Source: CBDCNP01 sp965222425
Lineage (GTDB): Bacteria > Acidobacteriota > Vicinamibacteria > Marinacidobacterales > DATDRI01
Direction: 5' to 3'
DNA: 64,000 nt
NCBI GenBank assembly: GCA_965222425.1
Contig: CBDCTW010000022.1
Coordinates: forward strand, 806,001-870,000
Part shown: positions 8,815 to 17,066 of the stretch, one piece after another
Numbering within the stretch: the stretch's first letter is position 1
How the letters are laid out: each line of letters starts with the position of its first letter
Program-made: the position numbers and the translations under genes
The notes under the pieces: model-generated
What the model was told of the DNA's origin: nothing
Databases searched by the model: none
Seen by the model: only the letters and a program-made list of their open reading frames with translations

Positions 8815-9190
8815 TAGTGGCTTACGGTCTCCATCGGCAGAACCCCGCGCTTTCCATTGATTAAGCCGTTGGAACCTGTTGCGAATTGCACGGCAGCACG
8901 AAGGCGTTTCTTGCGCTCTTTCCGGAAAGAGTGCAAACGACGGCTCCGGCTCGCGGACCCCCGGCGACGTGTCGGCATCTTCGAGGCCCTTTCTCGGATT
9001 CTTCACTTTGCCGAGACGCTTGGCCTCGAGCCGTTCGAGTTTTTTCGTCACGGACGCTTCGATCATGGAAGCGAGGTCGGTAAGATACGGCGCCAGCACC
9101 GCGATGCCGCTCAAGTGAACCGCCCATCGTCGAGCATCGTCAGCAGCGCCGGATATCGGCGCGACGCACGTGCGGCGGCTATCTGTAGGT
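8815..9190 (-). pseudogene. Relic of an HNH-endonuclease-like protein
   Basis: Pieces of a family of HNH proteins frequent in Acidobacteriota and Myxococcota can be read: SRRYPALLTMLDDGR, then after a frameshift near 9115 HLSGIAVLAPYLTD, then KKLERLEAKRLGKVKNPRKG and LEDADTSP, which in intact members leads into the HNH domain. The middle of the protein is deleted and the HNH motif itself is absent. Recognition is from memory of the family pattern, so moderate confidence. The bases from 9191 to 9357 hold nothing I can support. Confidence 0.45.
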
Positions 9191-9357
9191 TAATAGCACG
9201 GACTTTTCCGACGCTCTGTGCGCGCGCCTGTTGAACACGAACGCATCAAGTTTCTTGCGGAACCGCGCACTCGGTCCGGACGGTCGCCGTCCAGTGCCTG
9301 GTGAACGGCGGGAAGCTCTACGACCGGCCGGTGGTTTGTTGGGAGAAACTAATTCGA

Positions 9358-10929
9358 TCAACGGGGGCCTTCGTCTTCAAGCTCGGGAAAGGCTTCCGGT
9401 GGCCGTCGATGACGGGTCGCCTGCTCGTAGGCGTAGGCCAGTCGAATCAAGACTCCTTCCGAGTAGGGGCGGCCGAGGATCTGTAGCCCGGCGGGGAGGG
9501 TTCCGTAGGTGAAGCCCATCGGCACCGTGACCGCCGGCATGCCGGTTGCGGGTGCGACGAGCTGGCTGTTGTCCCCCTTGTACTCCTCTCTGGGCTTGTC
9601 GAGGTGCGCCGGAGGGTTCGTCCAGGTCGGGTACACCAGCGCTTCGACCCGCTCGCGATCCATGGCCGCTACCACGTCGGCGAGATAGGCTTGCCGGGCC
9701 GGGTGCTCCGAGTACACGGGGCAGGCCGGCTTCCGGTCCTCGGGTGCCACATCGAGCGGCGTGTCCTGGTGACGCGCGAGACGACTCTCGACATAGGGTG
9801 AGTAGGCTCCCGATTCGTACGCCTCCTTGACATCTTTAATGGGAGCCTCTTGCCCCAACGATTGGAGGTAAACGTACATGTCGTAGCGAAAGCGCCCACA
9901 ATCATTGTCCGTGTTCGAGTGCTCTTCGAAGTCGTCCACAACGATGGGGTCGACGAGGGTCGCACCCGCCGCCCTTAGATCCGCGAGCCCCTTTGCAAAG
10001 AGCGCGATCACTTCGGGATCAGCATCTACGGTATCGACGAGCGCCCGCAAGACACCCAGGCGAGCTCCCTTCAGGCCGTCGGGGTCGAGAAACGTTCGGT
10101 AGTCCGGCTCGCGTTTTCCTTTCCCGAGCTCGGTGTAGAGGTCCGCCGGGTCGTAGCCGGCCACGACGTCGAACAGACGGGCGCCGTCCTCGACCGTCCG
10201 GGTCATGGGACCGGCGATATCGTGGTCGAACGCGAGCGGGATGACCCCGTCCCGGCTCGTGAGACCGATGGTCGAGCGAATCCCGAAAAGCGCCAGATGC
10301 GACGAGGGTCCACGAATGGAGTTTCCGGTGTCGGAGCCGAGCCCGGCCACGCCGAAGCTCGCTGCAACTCCCGACGCCGTCCCGCCGCTCGAGCCGGCGG
10401 GTACACGGTCGAGCGCGTACGCGTTCGATGTCGTTCCGTAGGACGAGCTCACGGTTTGCCGCGCGCTGAAGGCCCACTCGGCCATGTTCGTTTTCGCGAT
10501 CACGATCGCATCCGCTTCTCGGAGCTTTCGGACCATGAAGGCATCGTCGGGTGGAATGCTGTCCTTGAGCGCGATCGATCCTCCGGTGGTTGGCAAATCG
10601 TGCGTGTCGAAGTTGTCCTTGACGAGGATTGGCGCGCAAAAGAGGGGTCCGAGCTCCCCGCCTTTCCGGACGGCCTGGTCGATTTCGTCCGCACGAGCGA
10701 GCGCGTTCGGATTCACCACGGTGATGGCGTTCAGCCCGGTAGTCTTGTCGTAATCCTCGATGCGCGCCAGGTAGCCTTCGACGACCAGACGACAGGTCGT
10801 GCGACCCGAGAGGATCGCCTCCTGGATGTCAGCAATCTTGGCTCCGACAAGTGCGATGGGCGCAGGCTCTCGCGACTCGCACCCGATGAGTGTGAGGAAA
10901 ACGGGTAAGGCAATGACGGCCAATCTCAT
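9358..10929 (-). CDS. Amidase-signature family hydrolase, lipoprotein
   Basis: A 523-residue amidase. The catalytic lysine is in PILVKDNFDT, the glycine/serine loop is AGSSGGTASGVAASFG, and the nucleophile loop reads GLGSDTGNSIRGPSSH, with Asn in place of the usual second Gly. The start at 10929 gives MRLAVIALPVFLTLIGCES, a lipoprotein signal with lipobox LIGC, so the enzyme is probably anchored in the periplasm; a start 14 codons upstream would place charged residues before the signal. Substrate unknown (C-N bonds of amides or small peptides). It lies 75 bases downstream of bufC on the same strand but no functional link is known. Confidence 0.88.
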   Translation of the reverse strand: MRLAVIALPVFLTLIGCESREPAPIALVGAKIADIQEAILSGRTTCRLVVEGYLARIEDYDKTTGLNAITVVNPNALARADEIDQAVRKGGELGPLFCAPILVKDNFDTHDLPTTGGSIALKDSIPPDDAFMVRKLREADAIVIAKTNMAEWAFSARQTVSSSYGTTSNAYALDRVPAGSSGGTASGVAASFGVAGLGSDTGNSIRGPSSHLALFGIRSTIGLTSRDGVIPLAFDHDIAGPMTRTVEDGARLFDVVAGYDPADLYTELGKGKREPDYRTFLDPDGLKGARLGVLRALVDTVDADPEVIALFAKGLADLRAAGATLVDPIVVDDFEEHSNTDNDCGRFRYDMYVYLQSLGQEAPIKDVKEAYESGAYSPYVESRLARHQDTPLDVAPEDRKPACPVYSEHPARQAYLADVVAAMDRERVEALVYPTWTNPPAHLDKPREEYKGDNSQLVAPATGMPAVTVPMGFTYGTLPAGLQILGRPYSEGVLIRLAYAYEQATRHRRPPEAFPELEDEGPR

Positions 10930-11004
10930 GCCGCCGAGAGTAGCACCTTTCGAAAACGGGCGCAGGTTCACCGAAGAACTGGCCAGGCATCCGATCCAGG
11001 TCGT

Positions 11005-11838
11005 TTATTCGACCGACTGGAAGATGCCTTCGCGCACCCAATCCCGGAACCAGCGGAAGAGCTGTTCCTCGCCCACGGCCGCTCGTCCTCGCCTTTTCCG
11101 GGCCGCGGCAACGGCATCGCCCAAGGGAGTGCCCGCCGCGAGGGCTTGGAGGAGGTCGTAGGCGGGCCGGGATAGCTCGAGGCGCCAACAAGCGTACTTG
11201 CGGCGGAAGACGGCAACCCGGGCGTCCTTCTTCCGGGCCTTCGGATGATCGTGATCGTCTTCCTTCACCGATGTCAGGTAAGCGTTGACCGGATACTGAA
11301 ACGACAGCAACCGAAAGGCTTCGATAGGCCGGAGCCGGACGTCGGCCCAAGCCTCCTTCGGAACCTGGGCGATTTGCTCTGTGGTGAGAACAGGGGACTC
11401 GGGTGCGTCGAAGACCTCACTCGCGGCGAGCTCGAGTCGTGCCAGATCATAGAGAAACCCTCGTCGCGCGATCCCCGGGGCGGTGCGAATGTACTCCGGA
11501 AGATGGTCCCCCAGACGATTGAGCGTATAGCTCCGCGAGGGGAAAGCCTCGACGTAACCGGCGACGAGCTCGTTGAACGCCTCGCCACCCAAGAAATGGG
11601 CGAGAGCCGGGTAGTCCGTCTCCAGGGCTTCCGCGAGGCGAAGGAGATACATTCCGCGGTAGACGCCCAGGCGCTCGAGCGATGTCAGCGTCGAGGAGGG
11701 AAGAATGATGCTCGTGACCTCGTCGGCGGGAAGCCCTTCCACCGCCGCGGCGGCGAGCGCGTCCTCCTCGCTACCCGGGTGAACGGTGAACGTCTGCATC
11801 CAGCGCTGGAGTTGTTCCAGCTGGATCTCAGTTGCCAT
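11005..11838 (-). CDS. bufC: DUF2063 protein, bufferin maturation partner (BufC type)
   Basis: 277 residues with the DUF2063 N-terminal pattern LGVYRGMYLLRLAEALETDYP, AHFLGGEAF, and SRSYTLNRLGDHLPEY. In RiPP systems this family recruits the Cys-rich precursor to the multinuclear iron oxygenase (known for MbnC/BufC-type partners). Its start overlaps the end of bufB by 11 bases, indicating translational coupling. An extra C-terminal winged-helix-like part ends EEQLFRWFRDWVREGIF. No cofactor residues expected. Confidence 0.85.
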   Translation of the reverse strand: MATEIQLEQLQRWMQTFTVHPGSEEDALAAAAVEGLPADEVTSIILPSSTLTSLERLGVYRGMYLLRLAEALETDYPALAHFLGGEAFNELVAGYVEAFPSRSYTLNRLGDHLPEYIRTAPGIARRGFLYDLARLELAASEVFDAPESPVLTTEQIAQVPKEAWADVRLRPIEAFRLLSFQYPVNAYLTSVKEDDHDHPKARKKDARVAVFRRKYACWRLELSRPAYDLLQALAAGTPLGDAVAAARKRRGRAAVGEEQLFRWFRDWVREGIFQSVE

Positions 11839-12691
11839 GGATATTCGCGGCCAAGGGTTTGGTTACAATCTCGCGATAGGTGCGGGCCTTCAAGACTTCG
11901 TCGTGCACGATCCCGAACTCCGGAATGTCGGCGTCCCATTCGAGAAGCGTAGCCACACCGCCCGTTCGCTGGCAGCTGCGTCGGTAGAGCGCCCAGACCT
12001 CATCGATCACATGGTCATTGTGCGTGTCGATGATGTGAGTCCCCTTGTTGGTGTGTCCCGCGAGGTGATACTGGACCACGCGATCGGCGGGGATGGCGTC
12101 GATGTAGACGCGCGGGTCGAATCCGTGGTTAAAGGAGCTGACGTAGACGTTGTTCACGTCGAACAAGATCCCGCAGTCGGCCTCTTCGAGGAGCCGCACG
12201 AGAAAGTCCCACTCCGTCATCGTGGAGGATTGAAACTCTAGGTAGGTCGACGCGTTCTCCAGAATCAGCGGTCGCTCCAAGAAATCCGAGACTTCTTTGA
12301 CCCGCGATACCGTGTAACGAAGCGCCTCTTCCGTATACGGCATCGGCAGGAGATCGTGGACGTTCTGGCCCGCGACTCCCGTCCAACACAGGTGATCGGA
12401 GATCCACTGGGCCTTGGCCCGGGCGGCCAGCTCTTTCAGCTTGCGCAGATAATCCCAGTCGAGAGGGTCGCCGCTGCCGATATTCATGGACACGCCGTGC
12501 ATGGCGATGGGATAGCGCTCCGCCACCTGGTCGAGGACGTAGAGCGGCCTTCCCCCCGTGTCCATGAAATTCTCGGATAGGATCTCGAACCACTCCACGT
12601 CGGGATGATTGGCGAGGACGTGCCCAAAGTGGACGGTACGCAGACCAACCCCCAGCCCGAGATCGGGGAAGCTCCAACGGTTGGCTGTCAT
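11828..12691 (-). CDS. bufB: DUF692 multinuclear non-haem iron oxygenase (BufB/MbnB family)
   Basis: A 287-residue TIM-barrel enzyme of the MNIO family that modifies cysteines in precursor peptides. Visible family landmarks: LGVGLRTVHF near the start, WFEILSENFM, HGVSMNIGSGDPLD (first metal His), ISDHLCWTG, LENASTYLEF, GILFDVNNVYVSS, QYHLAGHTNKG and DTHNDHV with further His/Asp ligands. The start at 12691 gives the expected N-terminus (FPDLGLGVGLR) but lacks a clear ribosome-binding site. A better one (GATAGGAGG) precedes an ATG at 12749 in another frame, hinting at a small leader ORF or a sequencing error. Partner of bufA and bufC. Confidence 0.9.
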   Translation of the reverse strand: MTANRWSFPDLGLGVGLRTVHFGHVLANHPDVEWFEILSENFMDTGGRPLYVLDQVAERYPIAMHGVSMNIGSGDPLDWDYLRKLKELAARAKAQWISDHLCWTGVAGQNVHDLLPMPYTEEALRYTVSRVKEVSDFLERPLILENASTYLEFQSSTMTEWDFLVRLLEEADCGILFDVNNVYVSSFNHGFDPRVYIDAIPADRVVQYHLAGHTNKGTHIIDTHNDHVIDEVWALYRRSCQRTGGVATLLEWDADIPEFGIVHDEVLKARTYREIVTKPLAANIHGN

Positions 12692-12772
12692 GCGAAGGAC
12701 GCTGGTGTAGCCACAGCAGTAGAAATACGGAAGCCACAGGGACGCTCATGGCCTCCTATCGGAACACAGCGA

Positions 12773-13129
12773 CTACGATTTCTTCTGGTGCTCGGGCTTC
12801 AGCGGAACCTCGCAACCGCCCTGGCCCTTGCAGTCGTTCTTGCCTTCCTTGCCACCGCAACCGCCCTGGCCCTTGCAGTCATTTTTCCCGGCGCAATCAT
12901 GGTGGGCGGTCGTGGCGCAGCCGCCCTTGCCCTTACAGTCATTCTTGCCCGCGCACTCGTTGTTCTCAGTTTTGCAGTCGCCTTGGCCCTTGCAGTCGTT
13001 CTTACCTGTGCAAACGTGCTTGGCCTCTTTCTCCTCCTCGGTCTTCTCTTCCTGCCCAAAGGCCTTGGAGCCGACGAGCATGCCGGCAACCGTGGCGCCC
13101 ATCAGTTTGTTGAAATCTCTCCTATCCAT
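12773..13129 (-). CDS. bufA: Bufferin-type Cys-repeat precursor peptide with Tat-like signal (BufA)
   Basis: 118 residues. Residues 1-26 (MDRRDFNKLMGATVAGML...) resemble a twin-arginine signal with RRDFNK. A short EEKTEEEKEAK spacer leads into a core with four copies of C-x-G-K-N-D-C-K-G-x-G-[GD]-C (the last lacks its first Cys), 11 Cys in all, then a lysine-rich tail. In bufferins such Cys are oxidised to heterocycles by the DUF692 enzyme and bind copper. The start at 13129 has GGAGGAGG just upstream, better than an ATG 14 codons earlier. First gene of bufABC. Repeats are also visible in DNA as four copies of a roughly 40-base unit. Copper binding is inference from the family. Confidence 0.88.
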   Translation of the reverse strand: MDRRDFNKLMGATVAGMLVGSKAFGQEEKTEEEKEAKHVCTGKNDCKGQGDCKTENNECAGKNDCKGKGGCATTAHHDCAGKNDCKGQGGCGGKEGKNDCKGQGGCEVPLKPEHQKKS

Positions 13130-13171
13130 CAGTCCTCCTCCCGCGGGGACGCCCAAACCCGGGCCCCTCAC

Positions 13172-13541
13172 ACCCTTTTAGTACGTCACGGCCGACATAG
13201 CAGATTGCATTACTCGACAGCGAGAAGCCCCCCGCGGCCCGCTGTCGTGCCGGTCGGCAACCACTATACGGAGGCTCCAGGGAAAGTCAACGGCCAACTT
13301 TTTCGAGTCCCGCGAACTGCAACAAATATAGAACTCACTATGGGTTGCAGCCGTTGCCCAGGTGCCACCCATTTGGTAAGCAGGCCAATCCTGGTCAGCT
13401 TTTCGTCTCTCAATGCCACCTCGTTGATCTCGAGCTCTCCGTGACCCTTGAACTTAATCTGGCGGGACCCGGTTATGCGCCTCTTTGAAGGCGTCAATCT
13501 AGGCGGATTGATGCGAAAGGGACTCGCGATCTGCTCCTTCC
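13172..13541. other. Gap upstream of bufA, no clear gene
   Basis: The region should contain the bufA promoter. On the minus strand one frame (13264-13572) reads DTSVPLSFIRKEQIASPFR and on to GHGELEINEVALRDEKLTRI, which looks protein-like. It connects with the frame upstream only if the G7 run at about 13572-13578 hides a frameshift. No family recognised and no start, so I do not call a gene. Confidence 0.3.
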
Positions 13542-13835
13542 TTATGAAGGACAAAGGGACGGACGTGTCACCCCCCCAACTGGTGTAAGCCACTCGCAGG
13601 GTCCTCGCCAGGCGCGCTCGTTGAGCTCCGCGGGACCGAAGCCCGGTTTCCACTTCGGATCGCCGACCCGATCCCTCAAGCCCGCGTACGCGTACTCGCC
13701 CTGCCGTACGTTGGCAAGGTTTCGCCATTCCTCCTTCGTCGCCGCCTGATCGTACAGATAAAAACGATGACCAGAGGGATTGTCTTTAGATTGTCGCTTG
13801 CGATAGGCTCTACCCCGACGAGAGGAGAGTGGCGG
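13542..13835 (-). pseudogene. Unrecognised ORF remnant
   Basis: The minus frame contains a stretch with good coding character (HRFYLYDQAATKEEWRNLA, then QGEYAYAGLRDRVGDPKW and NERAWRGPCEWL) but the only in-frame ATG lies inside the oppositely oriented racemase-family gene. It ends shortly after a run of seven G (13572-13578), beyond which another frame looks coding. I read it as the remains of an unknown gene whose start was lost when the racemase-family gene was placed beside it. Function unknown. Confidence 0.3.
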
Positions 13836-14903
13836 ATGCGTCTTCAAAGCATGATCAACGCCGTGGATCTCCACTGCGGTGGTGAGCCAGGCCGAGTCAT
13901 CGTGGGGGGCGTGCGCGATGTCCCCGGCAAAACGATGTTCGAGAAGATGAAATACCTCGAGACGCAGGCGGACGACCTCCGCAAACGCATGCTTCGCGAA
14001 CCACGGGGATTCCCCGCCGCGAACTGCAACCTGATCCTGCCCCCAACATTACCGGAAGCGGATGCGGGATTCGTCATCATGGAACAGACCGAATACCCGG
14101 TTATGTCCGGCACCAACACGATCTGCGTCACGACGACTCTCATCGAAACGGGAATGGTGCCGGTGGAGGAGCCGATCACGAAGCTGACCCTGGAGTCCCC
14201 GGCGGGCCTGGTTCCGGTCACGGCCGAAGTCAAGAACGGCAAAGTGAAGCGGGTGACGTTCGAGAATCTCCCCGGTTTTGCCGTGCATCTCGACGCGCCG
14301 ATCGAAGTGCCCGAGCTCGGTACCGTCAAGGTCGACGTGACCTATGGCGGCATGTTTTACGTCATCGCCGATGCCACGCAGTTTGGGCTGCGACTGACGC
14401 CCGATGAGGGTCGAGACATCGTGCGCATCGGCGAGATGATCAAGGCAACGGCCGCGGAGAAGTTCAAGGTCGTTCACCCCGAAAACCCGGAGATCAATGG
14501 AATTACGATTGCTCAGCTTTCCGGACCTCCGCTACACCCGGAGGCCACGGTCAAGAATGCGGTGATCGTGTCGACAGGAGTTCTCGACTGGGATAAACCG
14601 TCGTCCTGGACGGGAGCCCTGGATCGCTCACCGTGCGGTACCGGTACCTGCGCCAAGATGATGGCACTTCACGCCAAAGGCCAGCTGCCGTTGAACCAGG
14701 ATTTCTTCCACGAGGGGCCACTAGGCACGATCTTTACCGGTCGCTTGGTGCGGGAGACCACGGTCGGAGACTACAAGGCTGCGGTCCCTACTTTGAGTGG
14801 GCAGGCATGGATTACGGGGTTCGCCCAGTACGTCGTAGATCCGGAAGATCCCTTCCCTAACGGGTTCACGGTCGGGGATATCTGGGGGAATGTCGACGAC
14901 TAA
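13836..14903 (+). CDS. Proline racemase family, probable trans-3-hydroxy-L-proline dehydratase
   Basis: 355 residues. The start HCGGEPGRVIVGG, the segment LILPPTLPEADAGFVIM and the C-terminal DRSPCGTGTCAKMMALHAKG define the proline racemase superfamily. The second catalytic Cys (SPCGTGT) is present, but at the first position the usual CGH is replaced by MSGTNT with Ser. A non-Cys residue there is known for dehydratases that make pyrroline-2-carboxylate from trans-3-hydroxyproline, instead of for epimerases with two Cys. GAGGAGAG lies just before the ATG at 13836. Aconitase X genes at 33.8 kb would handle the cis isomer. Related hydroxyproline epimerase activity is the main alternative. Confidence 0.88.
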   Translation: MRLQSMINAVDLHCGGEPGRVIVGGVRDVPGKTMFEKMKYLETQADDLRKRMLREPRGFPAANCNLILPPTLPEADAGFVIMEQTEYPVMSGTNTICVTTTLIETGMVPVEEPITKLTLESPAGLVPVTAEVKNGKVKRVTFENLPGFAVHLDAPIEVPELGTVKVDVTYGGMFYVIADATQFGLRLTPDEGRDIVRIGEMIKATAAEKFKVVHPENPEINGITIAQLSGPPLHPEATVKNAVIVSTGVLDWDKPSSWTGALDRSPCGTGTCAKMMALHAKGQLPLNQDFFHEGPLGTIFTGRLVRETTVGDYKAAVPTLSGQAWITGFAQYVVDPEDPFPNGFTVGDIWGNVDD

Positions 14904-14906
14904 GAA

Positions 14907-15740
14907 CTAGGGCAAACTCTGGTAGATGTTCTCGATCCAACCTTCCGCGTTCATGTAACCCCTACCCCAGTCGTCGTACTTCGGCGGTAAGCCCTCGCTC
15001 TTGATTTGCTCCAAGCTCATCCCGGCGTTCTTTTTTCGCTGGACGATCCCGATCGTCTCCTCGAGCATATCCCGATAAGACCTCAACTCCGTCAGATCGG
15101 AAACCGACTCGTGACCGGCGATGAGCCGGGCATCTTCGAGGATCAGCGGCAACACCGCTTCTATGTTCTTCAAGATTCCCAGCACCGTCCCGCCGGCCTC
15201 GATATCGGCGAGAGGAAAACTCGAGATTCCAGAGTTCCAAAGGCCTCCCAGGTGAACCACGTTCGATTCCGTGAAGAAGATCACGATATCGCCGTCAGTA
15301 TGACCATCGGGGTAGTGAACGGCCTTGATCTCCTCACCATTGAAATAGACGGAAGCTTCCTGGACGAACGTTACCTCCGGCCAATGCCCTTCGGCCTTGT
15401 GGAGGAGGCGTTTTCGAGTGTTGGTGTGGGCGATGATCGTAGCACTCGCGCCGAGATTCTCGTTCCCGTCCGAATGGTCATCGTGAAAGTGCGTGTTGAG
15501 GATGTACCTAAGTTTGCCGGGTCTGATTCTCTCGAGGGCGACACTGATCTGATCGGTTAGCGGAGCGAATTGATCATCGATGATCAGGACCCCGTCCTCG
15601 CCCACCGACACTCCAATATTGCCGGCCACGTCTCCGCTCGTCTCGAGCACGTACACGTTGCCACCCACGTGCTCGGTCCGGATCGTCACTCCGGTGAGGT
15701 CGGGCATTTGCGCCAGAAGCGCAAGAAGAAGGACGTGCAT
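14907..15740 (-). CDS. Exported metallo-beta-lactamase-fold hydrolase
   Basis: 277 residues with a short hydrophobic start (MHVLLLALLAQ) likely to be a signal peptide. Zinc site: NTHFHDDHSDGNENLG (HxHxDH), a His in DGHTDGDIVIFF and a His in IAGHESVSD. The family includes class B beta-lactamase-like and quinoprotein-relay-type hydrolases; the loop HLGGLWNSGISSFPL fits the latter. Ends three bases after the convergent racemase-family gene. Substrate unknown; antibiotic resistance should not be assumed. Confidence 0.85.
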   Translation of the reverse strand: MHVLLLALLAQMPDLTGVTIRTEHVGGNVYVLETSGDVAGNIGVSVGEDGVLIIDDQFAPLTDQISVALERIRPGKLRYILNTHFHDDHSDGNENLGASATIIAHTNTRKRLLHKAEGHWPEVTFVQEASVYFNGEEIKAVHYPDGHTDGDIVIFFTESNVVHLGGLWNSGISSFPLADIEAGGTVLGILKNIEAVLPLILEDARLIAGHESVSDLTELRSYRDMLEETIGIVQRKKNAGMSLEQIKSEGLPPKYDDWGRGYMNAEGWIENIYQSLP

Positions 15741-15988
15741 GGGTTAAGGGCGCTCGGCTAGACATTTCATGTCTTAGTGCTCGCTCACTCCTCGTTCGCT
15801 CGCTGGCCGCGCTCCTCGCGCGGCCTACCTTCGTCGGCCCGCCGCCTGGCTCCCTCCGGTCAAAGCAACCCCGCAATTTGGCGGTCGGCAGGATCTGACA
15901 CCCACCGCCGTCCCTCCGCCAACGAGCGGCTTCGGGACAGCTGATGGCTCCTCGCGCCGAGCGCCAGATAACTACGAACGCGCCCGGC
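15741..15988. other. Intergenic, with a GC-rich hairpin at 15805-15825
   Basis: No gene seen. The 7-bp arms GGCCGCG and CGCGGCC surround a 7-base loop, embedded in a stretch with repeated CTCGCTC-like words. It could be a repeat-type intergenic element; there is no T-run on either strand that would make it a clear terminator. Confidence 0.3.
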
Positions 15989-17023
15989 TTAAACCACTTG
16001 CATTTTCATCCAGCCGGCGGTGTTGTGACAGTTGGCGACCGCGCTGCCCGGCGGAACCAATTCATCACATGCTGCACGGGTCGAATCATCCAAGGTCATT
16101 TCCTTCACCGGCAGGAGATCCTCAAAATGCTTTTCGGTCCGGGGCCCGATGAGAGGTGCGGTGATCCCCGGCTGGGTCCTTGCACCAGAGCACCGCGAGC
16201 TGCGCCGGTGTCAAACCGGCTTCTTTCGCGCTACGCGTGAACTCGATGCCCACTTCGATGCCTCGGTCGCTGACCCGATCCGCGTACCCCCCCCCCGCAG
16301 CTTGGCCCGGGAGCCCTCCGGATACTCGCCGGCCTTCGTGTATCGACCGGCGAGAACCCCCATCGCCATGGGTGCCCACGTGATGATCCCCACGCCGTTT
16401 CTCTGGCACATGGGGACCAGCTCGTTCTCGATGCGTCGGTCTAGCAGGTTGTAGGGCGGCTGCTCGGAGATATAGCGTGGGTAGCCTCTCAACTCGCTCA
16501 CCATGATGGCCTCCTGAACCACCCACGCCGGGTGTGTCGAACAGCCGATATAACGCACCTTCCCCTGGCGCACTAGGTCGTTCATGGCACCCAGGGTCTC
16601 GTCGAGAGGAATATCGGGAGAGTAACGATGGATCTGATAGAGGTCGATGTAGTCGGTCTGCAGTCGCCGCAATGAGTTCTCGCACGCGCGGATCAGGTTC
16701 AGACGCGTGTGCCCGTGATCGTTCGGACCAAAAGTGCTCGGATCGTCGAGCGAGAACCCCGGCCGCCTCTTGCCGTAATCCACCTTCGTCGCAATGATCA
16801 TGTCGTGGCGACGCCCGTTAGCCTTCAGAGCTCGTCCGATGATCTTCTCCCCTTCCCCGCCCGCATAGACATCTCCGGTATCAAGAAGGTTGAGGCCCTC
16901 GTCCATCACTCGATTCAATATCCGTGTCGCCTCGTCTTCCGGCGTCGGATCGGCGACATTGTCGGTACCCAGACAAATGGGCGAGACGCGAACCCCGGTG
17001 CGACCCAAAACGCGGTATTCCAA
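15989..17023 (-). pseudogene. Aldo/keto reductase, two frameshifts near the 3' end
   Basis: NADPH-dependent aldo/keto reductase of the YajO/potassium-channel-beta-like group: EYRVLGRTGVRVSPICLGT, LLDTGDVYAGGEGEKIIG (catalytic Asp/Tyr region), ATKVDYG (Lys), DYIDLYQIHRYSPDIPLDE (His). After LRGGG the frame breaks in a run of ten C at 16287-16296 and continues GYADRVSDRGIEVGIEF through LTPAQLAVLWCKD in a second frame. A second shift near 16175 leads to QPGITAPLIGPRTEKHFEDL and a stop at 15989. Undoing both gives a normal-length enzyme. Because one break lies in a ten-base homopolymer, sequencing error is plausible. Confidence 0.82.
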
Positions 17024-17066
17024 AAATCTCCTTTTCAGAATGGACGCTGCCGGCCGAATCCTTTCA

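Noticed and set aside
12790..13020. Regular DNA repeat of about 40 bases that could suggest a CRISPR array
   Set aside because: The units encode the C-x-GKNDCKGxGGC peptide repeat in frame, with no spacers of constant unique sequence and no cas genes.
12605..13444. Long plus-strand open frame rich in Leu, Ala and Val opposite bufA/bufB
   Set aside because: It is the mirror of the repetitive bufA coding strand; its membrane-like composition arises from the GKNDCKG repeats read backwards, and it has no ribosome-binding site.
14907..15740. Calling the MBL-fold protein an antibiotic-resistance beta-lactamase
   Set aside because: The HxHxDH site is shared by the entire superfamily and the remaining sequence fits general exported hydrolases better.
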